This document shows positions 35,091 to 47,638 of a DNA stretch of 64,000 nt, piece by piece. The DNA comes from Siphonodentalium dalli. Lineage: Eukaryota > Mollusca > Scaphopoda > Gadilida > Siphonodentaliidae. The position numbers were made by a program, and so were the translations under genes. The notes below the pieces were generated by a model. It did no database searches, was not told the DNA's origin, and was given only the letters and a program-made list of their open reading frames with translations. The stretch covers positions 153,692,875 through 153,756,874 of the forward strand of contig CP136062.1 in the NCBI GenBank assembly GCA_032622095.1, read 5' to 3'. Positions within the stretch are counted from its first letter, which is position 1; each line of letters opens with the position of its first letter.

Positions 35091-35453
35091 TCCTCATTCT
35101 CAGGCACCTCCCTCGTCACTGAAATTTTCTTTTAAAAAGCCTTGTCAAACATTTTTTTCTTCAATATTATATGTTAGAATTTTTGTTTGTTTCTGGAGTA
35201 TGTTTTCCAGATTTTGAGAAAAAAAATAAAAAAAAATAGCATCCCTCCCTCATCTCAAAATTGAAATATTTTATTTTCATGGCCTAATATCTTCCAAAAT
35301 GTTTCAAACGACAAAAAATTGAGGACGGGACTAAAAATAGGGCGGGTGGGGATGTAAATCTAGCAATTTTTTTTATGTTGACCTAACTTTGCTGAACCCC
35401 TAGATTTGTAGGTTTTACAGAGTTATCTCGCCTTATTAATGTGAATTTCAAGG

Positions 35454-36246
35454 TTGTTATGTCACAAATTCGTACTAACCAGGAAAGATAACTCCGCAAA
35501 CTTATTAACTTCAGCGGTTCAGCTAAACTTATTCTGCACTCCAACAGAACCACAGATATGCTCAGATATACTCTTCAGTGCCTTTACCTATGGACGGAAG
35601 TTATCACTCATATTACATATATTCTTATCTTGTATCCGAATGGAAATGGAATACAGGAATGCCCAAAATTACTTCACAGTACCGTTCCGCTAAGATTAGT
35701 TCTCACTCATATTTCATATATTCTACTCGTATCCAAATGGAATACAGGAATGACCAGAAATACACCTCAGTTTCGTATCCTCTGTAATAAGTTCGCACTC
35801 CTACATGTATATCATGTATTTGACTCTTGTGCAGAGTGGAACAGCCAATAAATTCATTCATCACTGTCGTTCCCTCTGAGATAGTCCTCACTCATATTCC
35901 CAAAGATTCAACTCTTTTATCCAAGAATCCAAATGGAATACATGAATGCCAAGAAATACTCCTCAGTTTCGTTTCCAAAGGCAGTTCCCACCCATATTCC
36001 ATCTATTCTCTTGTATCCAAATGGAACAGACATTAGCCTTGAATGCACAGAATCACACTTCTCGGCTATTATGCTCTAAAGCTCACAAACCATTCTTCTC
36101 GGCAATTGCGAGGTATGCTCTGATGTTCATAACACCATACTTCTCAGCCATTATGCTCTGAAGTTTACACACCATACTTCTTGGCTATTATACTCTGAAG
36201 TTCACACACAATACCTCTCAGCCATTGTGCGGTAATATTCTGAACT
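35454..36246 (-). repeat. 3' flank / probable 3' UTR of MOGS, two tandem repeat arrays
   Basis: Immediately after the MOGS stop is an array whose units carry a (t)tctcagccattatg-like core; the core's central G recurs at 36065, 36102, 36147, 36184, 36221 and, inside the coding end, 36266, giving spacings of 37 or 45 bp. Read on the minus strand the units resemble the terminal codons (IMAEKY-V then stop). Further out, about 35560-36040, is a second degenerate array of about 98-bp units with the core 'ccaaatggaatacaggaatg'. The only AATAAA on the minus strand that I noticed nearby is at 35275-35270, so the UTR length is uncertain. Confidence 0.6.
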
Positions 36247-38145
36247 TCATACATCATACTTTTCAGCCATGATGAGAACAGTGAGGGACGACCACCCTGT
36301 GAATGGATGACTCCCTTTTCCTTCACCTGTCTTATCAGAATAGTTCTCCCAAATATACCCAGTCCTCTGGTATTCCTTGATAACATTTTTTATAATATTT
36401 GCCCGCAACTGTGTGTACAGGTCTTGGGCTGCATCCTGATATGGCCCGGGGGTCACAGAGTAATGATTTAAGGCACTCACAGCGAGATAGTTCATGTTTA
36501 TCCACACAGCACCCCGCCAGTACGGCGGATCATGTTCGGTGTTGTATCTATTATACAGCGGTGATGACTTTGCAAAAGAGCGGAGCCCAAAATTGGTCCA
36601 CAGCAAGTTTGGATCTCGCAAATCATTGATAACTTTGTTAAGCTTTGGTGAACCTGGTTCGATCATATGAAGCAAGAAGGGAAACAAACTGACATACCCA
36701 AAATACGAGTCAGCAAATTTGTATTTCGGCTCGTCAGAAACAACTCGCACTTTATCCAGGAGAACATGAGAAGGCGGTTGGCCAGGTTTGACATTTTGAG
36801 TTGGACGCTCTAGCTTAACGTTGTCTGTGTGAAGTCCAAAATCGCTGTATCGCTGCTTAGAGGCAGACCAATGAAGTTCGTCAAGAATTTGATTGTCGGT
36901 CAGAGCTTCATAAGTTGATTCGTATTCCTTTGAATCCTCACCCAATGAGTTAGCGATGTCAGCCATGAGTTTAGAAGCGAAAGCCATCCAGCACCGGAGA
37001 TCTAAATGATATTCTAAATCAGTAGGATGAGATGCTCGGGGATAATCGTCCAGTCCAGAGGTCAATGTCAGTGGATTAAGCTGGTTGGTGCTCGTAGAAT
37101 TTCGGCCTCTCCATCTATATGTATAAGGCTTAGATCCAGCTTGACTTGTGTTGTACCACTTATACCAAGCTTTGAGTCTAGGGAAAACATTTTTTATATA
37201 TTCCTTATCCCCGAGACGATCACTTTTAATCATACTTTTTATGAGTTTTTGAAGCGGTAGAATAAGTGTAGGAGGATTCGCATTCTCACTTTTCTGCACG
37301 ATGAATTCAGCTGGGACTTTCGCTCTCGCTTCAGGTCCTAAAATTTGTTCTCGTGGAATCCAGCCATCAATGTTCACCAAATCTAACCAATGAGCTAATA
37401 TATCCTTGGAAATCTCCTCATCCCATTGGCTAATTAGCAAGTTATGAAATCCTTCATCCCACAGGAACCCACGAGGAAAAAACGATCTTGATGGTACAGC
37501 TGTGTACAGTGGTGTTTTCCAAGAGGTCACAGGTTGATCACTGTGAATAGACTTCACTATGGACTCGCCATAAAAGTAACCTATTCCACCAAGCATATTA
37601 CTCAATGCTGCCTTTGCGAAAACAATTTCCTCTTCATTATAACCTTGATAGCCAAGTTCAAACTTCTTTTCAAACTTTTCGTTAAAGATCTTTTTGTTCT
37701 CTCTGAGAAGATTTGCGAAGTCTGTTCCAGATAGCGTCATTGGTCGAGGTTGTGTGCTCCCAGATTCGAACACGACTTCAGTCTCAAATGGCAGTTTGGC
37801 CGTTATTTGACTCACGACATAATTAGCTCCAGGGCTATCTCTTGGTATCAGTTTGCCAGCCAGCGCAAAGTAAGGAACGGTTCTCCCTTTATCCCATGCC
37901 TCGACTTTCATCCCACTAAACGTCACTTCCCTCAAATTAGCGATAGATGGTGCATAGGTGATCAGATGGTTAAATTTTTGCTGTGGTGATTTGGATTTTG
38001 AGAACTGCATTTCAAAAGGTCCGGTTGATGCTGACGACCCTTTGATGCCAGATAATCTCTGTTTGTTAAACAGTGGTTTGATTTCGCCTTCTCCATCCAA
38101 CACCATGTATGACAGAAGGGTGACAACTGTGTTCCTCTCTTTACC
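36247..38145 (-). CDS. MOGS: MOGS coding exon 2: GH63 catalytic domain to stop
   Basis: Encodes the last 632 residues of ER glucosidase I in one uninterrupted exon. The acceptor is a pyrimidine tract followed by TTTAG|GGTAAAG; the frame is phase 0 and joins exon 1 as ...ARIAIIPK|GKERNTVVTLL..., where the human protein also runs without a gap. GH63 hallmarks, in joined numbering: GGIGYFYG (about 377-384), VPSRSFFPRGFLWDEGFH (about 408-425), DGWIPREQILG (about 451-461), ANPPTLILPL, SGLDDYPRASHP (554-565, where the family's proposed general-acid Asp lies), HDPPYWRGAVW (729-739), WENYSDKTGEG (790-800, candidate general-base Glu) and PFTGWSSL (805-812). Total length is 823 residues; human MOGS is 837. 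No frameshift or stop is seen, so the gene looks functional. The last codons IMAEKYDV are echoed by repeats in the 3' flank. Confidence 0.93.
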   Translation of the reverse strand, partial: GKERNTVVTLLSYMVLDGEGEIKPLFNKQRLSGIKGSSASTGPFEMQFSKSKSPQQKFNHLITYAPSIANLREVTFSGMKVEAWDKGRTVPYFALAGKLIPRDSPGANYVVSQITAKLPFETEVVFESGSTQPRPMTLSGTDFANLLRENKKIFNEKFEKKFELGYQGYNEEEIVFAKAALSNMLGGIGYFYGESIVKSIHSDQPVTSWKTPLYTAVPSRSFFPRGFLWDEGFHNLLISQWDEEISKDILAHWLDLVNIDGWIPREQILGPEARAKVPAEFIVQKSENANPPTLILPLQKLIKSMIKSDRLGDKEYIKNVFPRLKAWYKWYNTSQAGSKPYTYRWRGRNSTSTNQLNPLTLTSGLDDYPRASHPTDLEYHLDLRCWMAFASKLMADIANSLGEDSKEYESTYEALTDNQILDELHWSASKQRYSDFGLHTDNVKLERPTQNVKPGQPPSHVLLDKVRVVSDEPKYKFADSYFGYVSLFPFLLHMIEPGSPKLNKVINDLRDPNLLWTNFGLRSFAKSSPLYNRYNTEHDPPYWRGAVWINMNYLAVSALNHYSVTPGPYQDAAQDLYTQLRANIIKNVIKEYQRTGYIWENYSDKTGEGKGSHPFTGWSSLTVLIMAEKYDV

Positions 38146-38226
38146 CTAAAGGAGAAAAAAACTGAGATAATGTTTTGCTGAAAATTGCTGTTACGCAATT
38201 CTCAGATTATCTTATTACAATGAGTT

Positions 38227-38659
38227 GAAGCCTGCAAATAGTGTGCCTGCCATTTGCAGAGTGAGGTCACCAGAGGGTGAAATTAGAAATGCTATCCTGC
38301 ATGGTTGGCCAGCATCACCAAATTCACTCGCTGGGGACCTCAATCTGCTTAGGCCTCATCTTCTGGGAATTATCTATAGTCTCAAATTAACATGGTCTCT
38401 AGGTACTTTTTCCCTTCTGGGAAGTTTCTATATCCCCTAATTTGGAGAAGATAAAATACATTATCGAGGTGACAAATGGGTGAATATCACCAACTTCAAC
38501 TGGGGAACTTCAATCTGATACTAGCAATTGAAGCCTAATCAGAATGAGGTTCCCAGAGGGTGAATTTGGTAATGCTAGCCCACCATGCAGGTTAACTTAA
38601 CTAAATTCACCCTCTGGTGACCTCATTCTCACATGACAGACACACTGTTTGCAGGCTTG
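38227..38659. mobile_element. hAT-type MITE, GAGGTCCCCAGAGGG family, copy h
   Basis: Left AAGCCTGCAAATAGTGTG, right TGTTTGCAGGCTTG; four inverted 'ggtgaattt' blocks. It lies just inside the acceptor end of the MOGS intron, about 80 bp from the exon. Confidence 0.7.
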
Positions 38660-38674
38660 TGGGTTAGGTCAGAG

Positions 38675-39073
38675 TTAACCCCTATACCCAACAGAAGGGC
38701 CCTGTGCCAATGCATTCTCTTATATATGCGAGTCGACCATAGGTCGCCTCGCATATATAAGAGAATGCATTGGCTTAACACATTAAAAATTATAAAATTG
38801 TTAAAGAATGTAAGAAAAATGGTAAAAAGTGTTAAAAAAAGATTTTTTTAGGCCAATGCATTCTCTTATATATGCGAGGCGACCTATGGTCGACTCGCAT
38901 ATATAAGAGAATGTATTGGCACAGGGCATAACTGTAACTATCACAATGTGGTCAAGGAGCCGGTTCCAATGATATCCATATTTGTATGGTTCTATTGAGA
39001 CAGACCGAAGATATTTTAGGCTGTTGAAGCTTTATTTGGCCGGTTTTGGCCGTTTTGTTGGGTAAAGGGTTAA
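38675..39073 (+). mobile_element. Double-palindrome TTAA MITE, copy J
   Basis: Plus orientation inside the MOGS intron. Left TTAACCCCTATACCCAACAG, right TTGGGTAAAGGGTTAA. Palindromes at about 38705-38773 and 38852-38920. Confidence 0.82.
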
Positions 39074-39217
39074 AGGGACTCAAGTCACTAGCAGTGGGTG
39101 AAAAAAATTGAAGTTTGTACAAAGGTTACTAAAATCAACAAGTACATGAAATGAAAGGGGATAATATCATACGTTACAGTTACAGGAGCGATAAGAAATG
39201 CAGAAAGTTTAAATGTT

Positions 39218-39612
39218 TTAACCCTTTACCCAACAAACCGGCCAAAACCGGCCAAATAAAGATTCAACAGCCTAAAATATCTTGGGTCTGTCTCAATAAA
39301 ACCATACAAATATGGGTATCATTGGAACCGGCTCCGTGACCACATTGTGATAGTTACAGTTATGCACTAATGCATTCTCTTATATATGCGAGTCGACCAT
39401 AGGTCGCCTCGCATATATAAGAGAATGCATTGGCCTAAAAAAAATCTTTTTTTAACACTTTTTACCATTTTTTCTTACATTCTTTAACAATTTTATAATT
39501 TTTAATGTGTTAAGCCAATGCATTCTCTTATATATGCGAGGCGACCTATGGTCGACTCGCATATATAAGAGAATGCATTGGCACAGGGCCCTTCTGATGG
39601 GTAAAGGGTTAA
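39218..39612 (-). mobile_element. Double-palindrome TTAA MITE, copy K
   Basis: Reverse orientation, 145 bp from copy J, so J and K face each other in the intron. A small deletion removes the outer bases of the first palindrome (tatgcactaatgcattc). Confidence 0.82.
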
Positions 39613-39985
39613 GTAATACATTAGTTCAGCCCAAAGAGTCATATGATGTTTGGGATCAATTGGATGAAAACTTGTGCCAAAGTATTTAGTGACGCAAAGA
39701 GTGAAATCCAAGATGGCTGCTATCGGCCATGTTTTTCAACAAAATTTAGAAATGATGACTACGATCTAGTGAGCACCCAAAGATCCATATGACGATAGGA
39801 TGAGTGATGTAGTCTGTAGGGTATGGGAAAGTATTTAATCATGTGAAGAGTAAAATCCTGACTGCCATGTTTTTCATTGAAAATTGATCATCCTCAACTA
39901 TAGGTGATCCTAAACATGCTTGTAAATTTTCCAAGCATGATGATATCAAACATGTATACATATCAGTGGTCCATTGAATATGAAA

Positions 39986-40700
39986 TAGGGCCCTGCGAAT
40001 CGATTCGATGCGATTCAAAATCATTCGTCTGATTCGATTGGAAATTGGCTACCATGATTCGGATTTCATCGAATATTTGGTGACAGGTGCATTTCCATGC
40101 TTTCTACAGACCACAATGCTGTTACCAGAAAAGAAAATTCACTATAATAAAGTAGTAAACGACTTAAACGAAAGCACGTACCATTATGTCCGATGGCAGG
40201 ACATGTAATGTTATAACCAATTAATCTATAACTAATTGACCCAATCTGTAAGAATGACATGAGTGAACAACAAAATTGCCATACAATTCTGTGTGCTAGT
40301 GTCGTTCCAGGAATCATGGGAATTCCATAACACACATGTATGCCAGATTTTAGATCTTTGTTTGATTTGAGTATTTTTGTAAACAAGTGTAGCGAAAAAT
40401 ACTGCACTATTCAACGAAATGAAACAGGCATCATGCAGTATGCTTGTCCATATTTACGTTGACATTGGTCTCTCATGCATGTATGCTCATATCTGTACTC
40501 AACGATTGTTAAGGTACAGAAAATGCACAGAGGTCTGTAAATAAGTGTATAATCTGCGCATATTACACTACATCGACGATCACCAGGCGGTTTTCGCCAG
40601 GCAATTTTAGGTGTTTCTTCCAAGTTCTATGTATTAAACTCAATTGGCTCAGTAACAATGATTCGATTCGAAATGAAAACACCTGATTCGCAGGGCCCTA
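39986..40700. mobile_element. Non-autonomous hAT element, perfect 8-bp target duplication
   Basis: Termini TAGGGCCCTGCGAATCGATT and ...GATTCGCAGGGCCCTA, with ATATGAAA on both sides (39978-39985, 40701-40708). It is related to the element at 25237-26493 by its TAGGGYCCTGCGAA ends. 715 bp, non-coding. Confidence 0.9.
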
Positions 40701-40777
40701 ATATGAAAGCAACAAGATTTATATCAAATCGATCTTTTCTATTCTATTTATTTCTGTCAAAACTTTTGTTAAATGTT

Positions 40778-41744
40778 TATACTCTTGTGTGCCAAATAAT
40801 AGTACAGGGTGGAATAATAGTACAGGGCGGAAAATAGGGACAAAATTAATAATAGTACAGGGCGGAATAATAGTACAGGGTGGAAAATGGGGACAAAATT
40901 AATAATAGTACAGGGCGGAATAATAGTACAGGGTGATAACGCCGGGGTTGTCTTCAAATGTCAATTTAAAGTCATTTTATTGCACAACTGATACCTAGTT
41001 TAGCCGTGTGTAATATCACCATTGCAGAGTTATGAGGAAATTTGGGACTCCATGCATACTGCCCAATTTGTTATTTCTGCTCGCGACTGTACATATACAG
41101 CACACGCAACAGTCTGCAGACCACGTGGGAATTAAGACACCGGGAAGAGAGGTGTTTTAAATTGTAATATCACCAAAGCGGTAATTGGGTCATGGAGGCA
41201 ACTTTTAACACGCTGTGTCTTTTTGTTGGAATTAGAAAAAGTCATGCGTTACTAATTTGAATTCTGTGCCGTTCAAACACGGCTATCATTTCGTAATTTC
41301 AATGTTAAACACAAATAATTAACTGCACCCGCACGGAACCCCGAACCAGTGACGCCATGCTTTATATCATCACTAAAAGCAGAACGTTCCATTGCGTCAT
41401 TGGGATAACTGGTTAGCGACTGTTGCGAACCACGTGGTTCCCGCCATAGTACATTCAACAATCATTACCGAGTCACCAGAGATATGTGGGCTAAACAAAA
41501 GTAGACTCGTCCGCTGTTTTGTCGGAACATGATGCAAGCGTTTTTCCACGTGTCCAAATATTTACAACCGGCCGACTGTCCCGCGAATATACACATTTGA
41601 TGAAAAGAAAACGATAAACTGATTAGTTTGCCGAGTTCTTCGTGGACAGATCCATTGATTTTTAATAATAATCGTACAGGGCGGATTTTTTATTGAAAAT
41701 TAATAATCGTGTACATGTACGATTAATTGGCACACGAGAGTATA
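40778..41744. mobile_element. TIR element with a 53-bp subterminal array
   Basis: Left TATACTCTTGTGTGCCAA, right TTGGCACACGAGAGTATA. Directly inside the left end, 40795-40937 is an array of 53-bp units ('aataatagtacagggtggaa' ... 'gggacaaaatt'). The right end has only single 'aataatcgtacagggcgga' and 'aataatcg' remnants. A related end is at about 62650-62745 ('ttggcacacaagagtc'). Confidence 0.6.
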
Positions 41745-43671
41745 CATGTATGTTATTAGCGATTGGAATAAAATATTTTTACGCCAAAGCAATGAGATTT
41801 ATAAGTAGACGAGGCCTTGTTTTCCAGATAATTTCAATTTGTCATGCTATCAGAAAATCTATGCAAACAATATATTATCGCTGTAGCTTTTTCTATCATG
41901 GTAAATGATTATATCATTGTGAAGACAGATAAATCATGGACATGTCAGATGATTAATCAGATTCAATCATTCAGGTGTTCATGTGAATGCTTGGGCTCCA
42001 ACTATAAATGTGGTACGTCTTTTCAAATAAAGTATGTTATAGAAGAGTAACGGGATCGGTGAAGAATCCAGGGATATATGTTTTCGGGCAATGATATGCT
42101 GAAGGAATATCCTGAAGGCCCAGGCAGGGGAGGTTGGAAAGGGGCCCTTAATGGGGTGTCCCCCTGCTGATGTGGGGGGGGGGGTCCTTCACCTGGAAAA
42201 TTGAGAGCTAATCTAGGGCTTTCTGAGTCAGTTTTTTTAATTTTACTGAGAGGTCAATTTGATCAAGTTTTTGAAGCGTAACTTTGGAAATTTTTATATA
42301 CATGTATGTATGGGATTGGAAATGTTATTGTCTAAATGTCTATATCTTCTGTTTCAATGGATTATGCTTATCTTGCTTGAAATGAGACTTGCCGTTATCG
42401 CTCTAATTCATATAATAGGCTATTTTCGAAAATTCAAGTGAAAAACACATACATATAAATATACTAGTAGTGCAGAAACAATGTCTATTAAGTTAGTAAT
42501 TTCTATTAGTACTAATCTCTAAGTCAATTATTCATTTAGTATTATGAGATCCCACCTGTTAACCAGGTTAATTTGATCAAATTGTCACTGTTCCTGAACT
42601 GTATTGTGTAATTTCACTTGAATTTGATTGAAATACTGAAGTCTGAAGGCTGAATGATAAAAAACCTGAACTCAAACTATTTGAAGTTTTCACAGATGAC
42701 AGATGAAAACTAGATAAAGCCAACTGTTAAACTTTAATCTTTTTTGTAAACTTAAATGTCTTTATGTCAATATATGTAAATATAGAAATGTTTTGTATCT
42801 TGTTATGATATGAATTGGGACCTGAATTGAAAAAAATTATAATAAAAAAAAAAAAAAAAAATCCCCAATTCTTTTTTTTTTTGGGGCGCCTGGAGTTTGG
42901 GCACACAAACGGTAAACGGTATGAAAACCGGCCTGGATATGTCCCTGGGGATGGGACTCAGCCCAAAACAGCATCAATCCAACCAATATTCCAAGCTGTT
43001 CTGTTGTAAAAATGTAGAATAAAACATACCAGTGTCTGTTAAATGTGGGGTCAGAATTTGATATTTCAAGAGGCATGTGTGCAGGATTCGGCCTGGGTCA
43101 AAACTAAAATGTAATAGATGCTTAGACCAAGCACAAAGGCGTGTGCTACAACAGCTATACCAGCTGCAAACTACCACATGCTCAAAACCAATGACTTCTT
43201 AAACAGATTTATTTCACAAGTACCGTACTGACTTTAAATAGTACTGGATATCTGACAGGTCACTACCACAACACAGTGTACACTTGAATTGTTTCAATAC
43301 AGATCAAACTCGCGAATTAAGTGTGTTTTGTGTTATAACTATACAAGTTGCATATTAATACATTTAATCCCCCCATACTGTTAATAGCCAATGATCCACC
43401 TATATTAACATGATACGATGGGCCCTCACATAAATGCATTCCGATCGACAAGCAAGCCAGGTAATGCCATCTTTTGTTAAATTCAGGGATAAAGCGCACA
43501 TGATTATCACAAGCTCCATCAAATGGAATGCATTATTACCAGTAGACATGCGGGTACTCTTATGGCGGTCCATGCACATCGATATGTATGCCATTGTTTA
43601 TGATATTATATACATCAGTCCTGACATCCTTGGAATACATTCATAGTCATTGGCGACTATCAAATTAATAA
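41745..43671. other. Unassigned intronic sequence with a poly(A) tract
   Basis: No coding exon recognised. About 42837-42861 reads ATAATAAAAAA... followed by a T11 tract, which could be the 3' end of a retroposed sequence; no target duplication was found. G11 at about 42175. Confidence 0.35.
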
Positions 43672-45328
43672 GGCCAAAAGGAAGAATACCTGAGTTTAGG
43701 GTAACATGAAGGAAAAAAACAGGGGCGGGCGGGCGATACTTCATTTTATTTTATTTTTTCATTTTATTTTCACGGGGGATAGTATTTAAGTATTCGTGCC
43801 TTCTAATCGTCTGTGCCAGTGTCACTCGTATAAAGCTTGGGCAAGTCATTGTCACACCAATCAATGTCATGGTAGCTTTAATCAGTTTAATGGTGTTACA
43901 GAAGTTCAATGACATGTATACAGCATGATATTAAATGATATTATATATAGAACTAGAAGGTGACCGGGCTTTGACCTTGAATTGACCATTTTGAAGGTCA
44001 AGGTCAGTTCGGGGTCACAATTTGACCCCCCCCCCCCCCGTAAAAGTATCCGTAGGTTTCAAATTTCATCGAAATCTGTTAATTGTTTAATTTAATTTGA
44101 GTTAATTCTGCCTTTTTAATCAAGAGACATGATGGTAGCCGTCCCGTGATGGTACCCGTCCCTAAAAGAGGTACGTTTGTGGGTACCCGTTTCAAGGTGA
44201 AGATCACCTCGGGCGGAAAGCCCTAAGTACGTCACACAACACGCTCATGTCTGGATACAGTCTTACACGTACACGCCCAGGCCCAGACGTAATAATCACA
44301 TTACACACATACGTTCTTTATCGACAACACTGCAGATACGAACGCTCTTTAACTATCAACGCATTTAACCCCACCGTGCCAATGGCGGTAATTTTTGTGA
44401 CTGGGGTGGAGAATGGGTGCTCTGACGTTCTAAGACGCGATGCGATGCCACTTCATCTGGTATTTTACCCTTAGGAAGTTTGGGCTCAATCCGTCCGGCA
44501 GTTTTCGAGTTCATCGCGATCACACACACACAGATCTTCCAAAATATATAATAGATAAGTGTTTAGTGTTGGAAATTAAACGGTTTATGTTCACGCTGAA
44601 GCTCGGATATTACAGGCCAAATCCTACGAGTGGACATATTACTATTCAATTTCCCACACAAGACACTTATGATATTTTGTTTATCCACCGACTCGAATAC
44701 TAAGAAATTTTGCGAAATATTCAACTCAGAAGGTGAATTTAACAAGAGTTCCTCCATTGGAAATGGCACATACATGCGGCAGCGCGAACGTGACGTACAG
44801 AATTATTTTTAATCTGACATTTTATTACTATGTCCTTTTCTGTCAGTTCAGAATCCGTGTGGTACCGGTTCACGCACGACAACAGGCGCCATGATGTTTC
44901 TATTCTGATTCATATGAACGCATTTGTGAAGTTTAATAGCTAAAACGCAGGATCTATCCGCACACGGAAGTGTTTCCGGCATATTCAATCGGCAAAATAT
45001 CCGGTTACTTTCGATTTGCTAGTTAATACATATCGCGTGTTTTCTGGTTTCCGCTTTCGAGAAATCGGCGAGGTTTGCCGAACAATGACGAGGGAATACG
45101 AATATACTACAACAACAATGGCAGCACTTCCGTTTTTCGTGAATTGACGATATTTGCTAGGAAATGGTTTACTTGTTTAAGCTAATTCCGTAGTCGCGAA
45201 TTCCTAATTACAAAAAAATAAAATGAAGTCGGAGGAAATTTTTGAAAAACGATAAAATGGAATTTGGCGGCAGGTTTTGAGTAGGGGCGGGCGGGTTACC
45301 CTAAACACAGGTATTCTTCGTTTTGGCC
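43672..45328. mobile_element. PIF/Harbinger-like element, TAA target duplication
   Basis: GGCCAAAAGGAAGAATACCT at left; AGGTATTCTTCGTTTTGGCC at right; TAA on both sides. A Helitron (43953-44555) is nested in it. Subterminal 'gggcgggcggg' blocks recur in the sister element at 48162-52563. No transposase frame. Confidence 0.72.
43953..44555 (-). mobile_element. Helitron, minus strand, nested
   Basis: Minus strand start TCTATTATATATTTTGGAAG at 44555 (after A) and end ...GCCCGGTCACCTTCTAG before T at 43953. Shares 'ttcaaggtgaagatcacctc' and 'caaggtcaaggtcag' with the Helitron at 26498-27292. Contains C14 at 44026-44039. Confidence 0.72.
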
Positions 45329-45694
45329 TAAACACTATTATTACCACTTTATGGGGTGTTCTCTGGGCCATTTATAATGTTTTCCGGGGTGGTCCAAATA
45401 ACGTATTGTTACCAAAACACCGAGCCACGGGCCGATAATGAAAAGCTCTGTTCATTATCGGCCCGCGGCCCGGCAACTGACCGGAAGTTAGATCTCGTTT
45501 AATATCACGCGAGTTACGTCCCGTGTTTATTTAAAGAAAATAATGGGAAAATGTACCATATTTTCCTCACACTGTAGTGGTTTAATATTTATGATTGGAA
45601 ATCACGCTATATGGTTGAATTATTGTCTCAAGCGTAAACATGCATAAATAATTTAGCTGTCAAACTCTCATCGTTTGTCACTCGTCTTCAATGC

Positions 45695-47638
45695 TAGTGA
45701 TGTACCAATTATCGGTATCGGCTATCGGATCGGGCCGATATATGTGGTATCGGCAAGATATCGGTATCGGCAAAATTTAGTTTCCGACCGACATCGTCAA
45801 CCGATACATGTCGCGTCCTTTGTGAACGTTGTTACACCAATTCCGACTTTAATATTAAATAAATGACGGAAATTTCAGAAACAAATAGCGACTATTTTAC
45901 GTACGGGTCAGCCCTCCATCACATACGTGATATACCATGATGACAACATCGACAGGGGACTGCTGGTACAGTCATGAACCAAATAAACATTTCAAAAGGT
46001 ACCGTAGTTCTGTACGCTTTATAATTTAAGTTAAAACATAAACTGTATACAATTAAAAATTACTTGCGAGTGCCGAGTAGCACATGTTGAAATCGAATAA
46101 CTGACACCCCTGGCATTAGCGTGAGAATGGAATCTTCCTATGACTGAATCAGACTGATGTATCATTTATTGATGTATTCATGTGGGTGTGAAATTAATTC
46201 CGCGCCACGTGAGACTGTATCTTGTCACATGGTTAGGCCAAAGATAGTATGTTCCGATAACGAAGTGAAAAAATTAGGGTAGGTAGGTAGGGAAATTTTT
46301 TATTTTGATATTTTTTATCCAGCTGCAGAAATATTGAATTACCTCGAACGAAAATGACATAAAATGCCAACTTGTGTTGTGGGAAAGTATTACTTGATAA
46401 ACACAGCACTAGGAAATATACATTAAGATTGATGAAAGATCAAACTTACTCCCAAGAAAATAATAAATGGGCATTCATGTTTATTTGGAACTCATGAATA
46501 TGTTCCATAAGTCCCAAACAAGGCATAATGGTAAAGCAGGCATGAGATCCACTCTCTTGAAATTAAAATTGCAAGATTCATGCCTATCAATCCACAACCC
46601 ATCACACACCTGTGGCTTTTGAGACAACTGTCACACTTCATGTCACTTATCACAGGCTTATGTTAGAAACCATGTGTTTTGCACCTAATGATTATCAATA
46701 TTTATGAGCATTAGCGGTAAAAACAGTAAAAAAAAATTGACTTTTTCTCAAAATATCAATAAAAAGATTAGGGTCGGCGGGTTATTTTTAGGGTCGGTCG
46801 ATGTACGGAAACATAGTATCTTTTTTCTTTGGCCTTATTATCTTACCAAGGCGGGTGCCGGGCGGTAATATCAAACAATTATTTGCATGCATTTGATGTC
46901 ATCGAGTAGGAATCACTAATAAGCCACGTGTTGACAGATGACACAGTAAACTAAAAATCACAGTGTTTATAAATAGACGAGTCACACTTGACCAGTTTGC
47001 ATTAAAGTGGCCGCAGTCATTACTCGCTATTCCTCGTTAATATATAGAAACATGTGTTAACAACATTTAAGTGTGTGTGTTTAAAGAGCCCTTGATTCAA
47101 ATTGATTGACGTTCTGGTATACGATTACTGAAGATGGAGAAGGTGACTAACTTGTTTGATGGAACCATCTGAACCAATCAGAGTGCTATATGGGAGGGAT
47201 TTGTATCTGCTGTCATGGGCAGAGAAAATCATGTCAACAATTTATGCGGGACATTGTTATTAAACGCGAGTTCAACTTCTGAAAAAGATTGTGTTTGGCA
47301 AATTGAAATTGAGTGAATTTGAGTCATTGACTCAAATGGATTATGGACTGATTCCGTAAGGCACAGTAACGGAATCAAACAAATATTGAAGAAATCTTTT
47401 GAATGCAACGAAATATTAAATCATTTTGCCAGGGTTTTTGGGGAATGTAAACTAAACTTTTTTTGCGACCAGGTTATCGGTTCTTTGTCGACAATACTTT
47501 TCAATTTAATAGACAAATTGATATGGAGTTTTGTTCACGTACAAGACTTATCGGTATCTGTATCGGATCAGCCGATAATTCTGCTGAAAATATCGGCTAT
47601 CGGCTTTTACCGATAACCCCCGTATCGTTACATCACTA
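45695..47638. mobile_element. Non-autonomous hAT element, TATCGG-rich, with nested Harbinger MITE
   Basis: TAGTGATGTACCAATTATCG at left, CGTATCGTTACATCACTA at right; TTCAATGC on both sides (45687-45694, 47639-47646). Closely related to 50131-51379, which lacks the nested 599-bp element. Confidence 0.9.
46236..46834. mobile_element. PIF/Harbinger-like MITE, TTA target duplication
   Basis: GGCCAAAGATAGTATGTTCC at left, GTATCTTTTTTCTTTGGCC at right, TTA on both sides. The sister hAT element at about 50690 shows the empty site ('gtcacattattattatctt'). Confidence 0.82.

Noticed and set aside
41844-42050. Small Cys-containing frame as an alternative MOGS or nested-gene exon
   Set aside because: Plus strand, no homology recognised and no flanking splice sites that I can defend.
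42815-42865. Processed pseudogene 3' end (AATAAA-like plus poly(A))
   Set aside because: No upstream gene similarity and no target duplication; could be simple low complexity.
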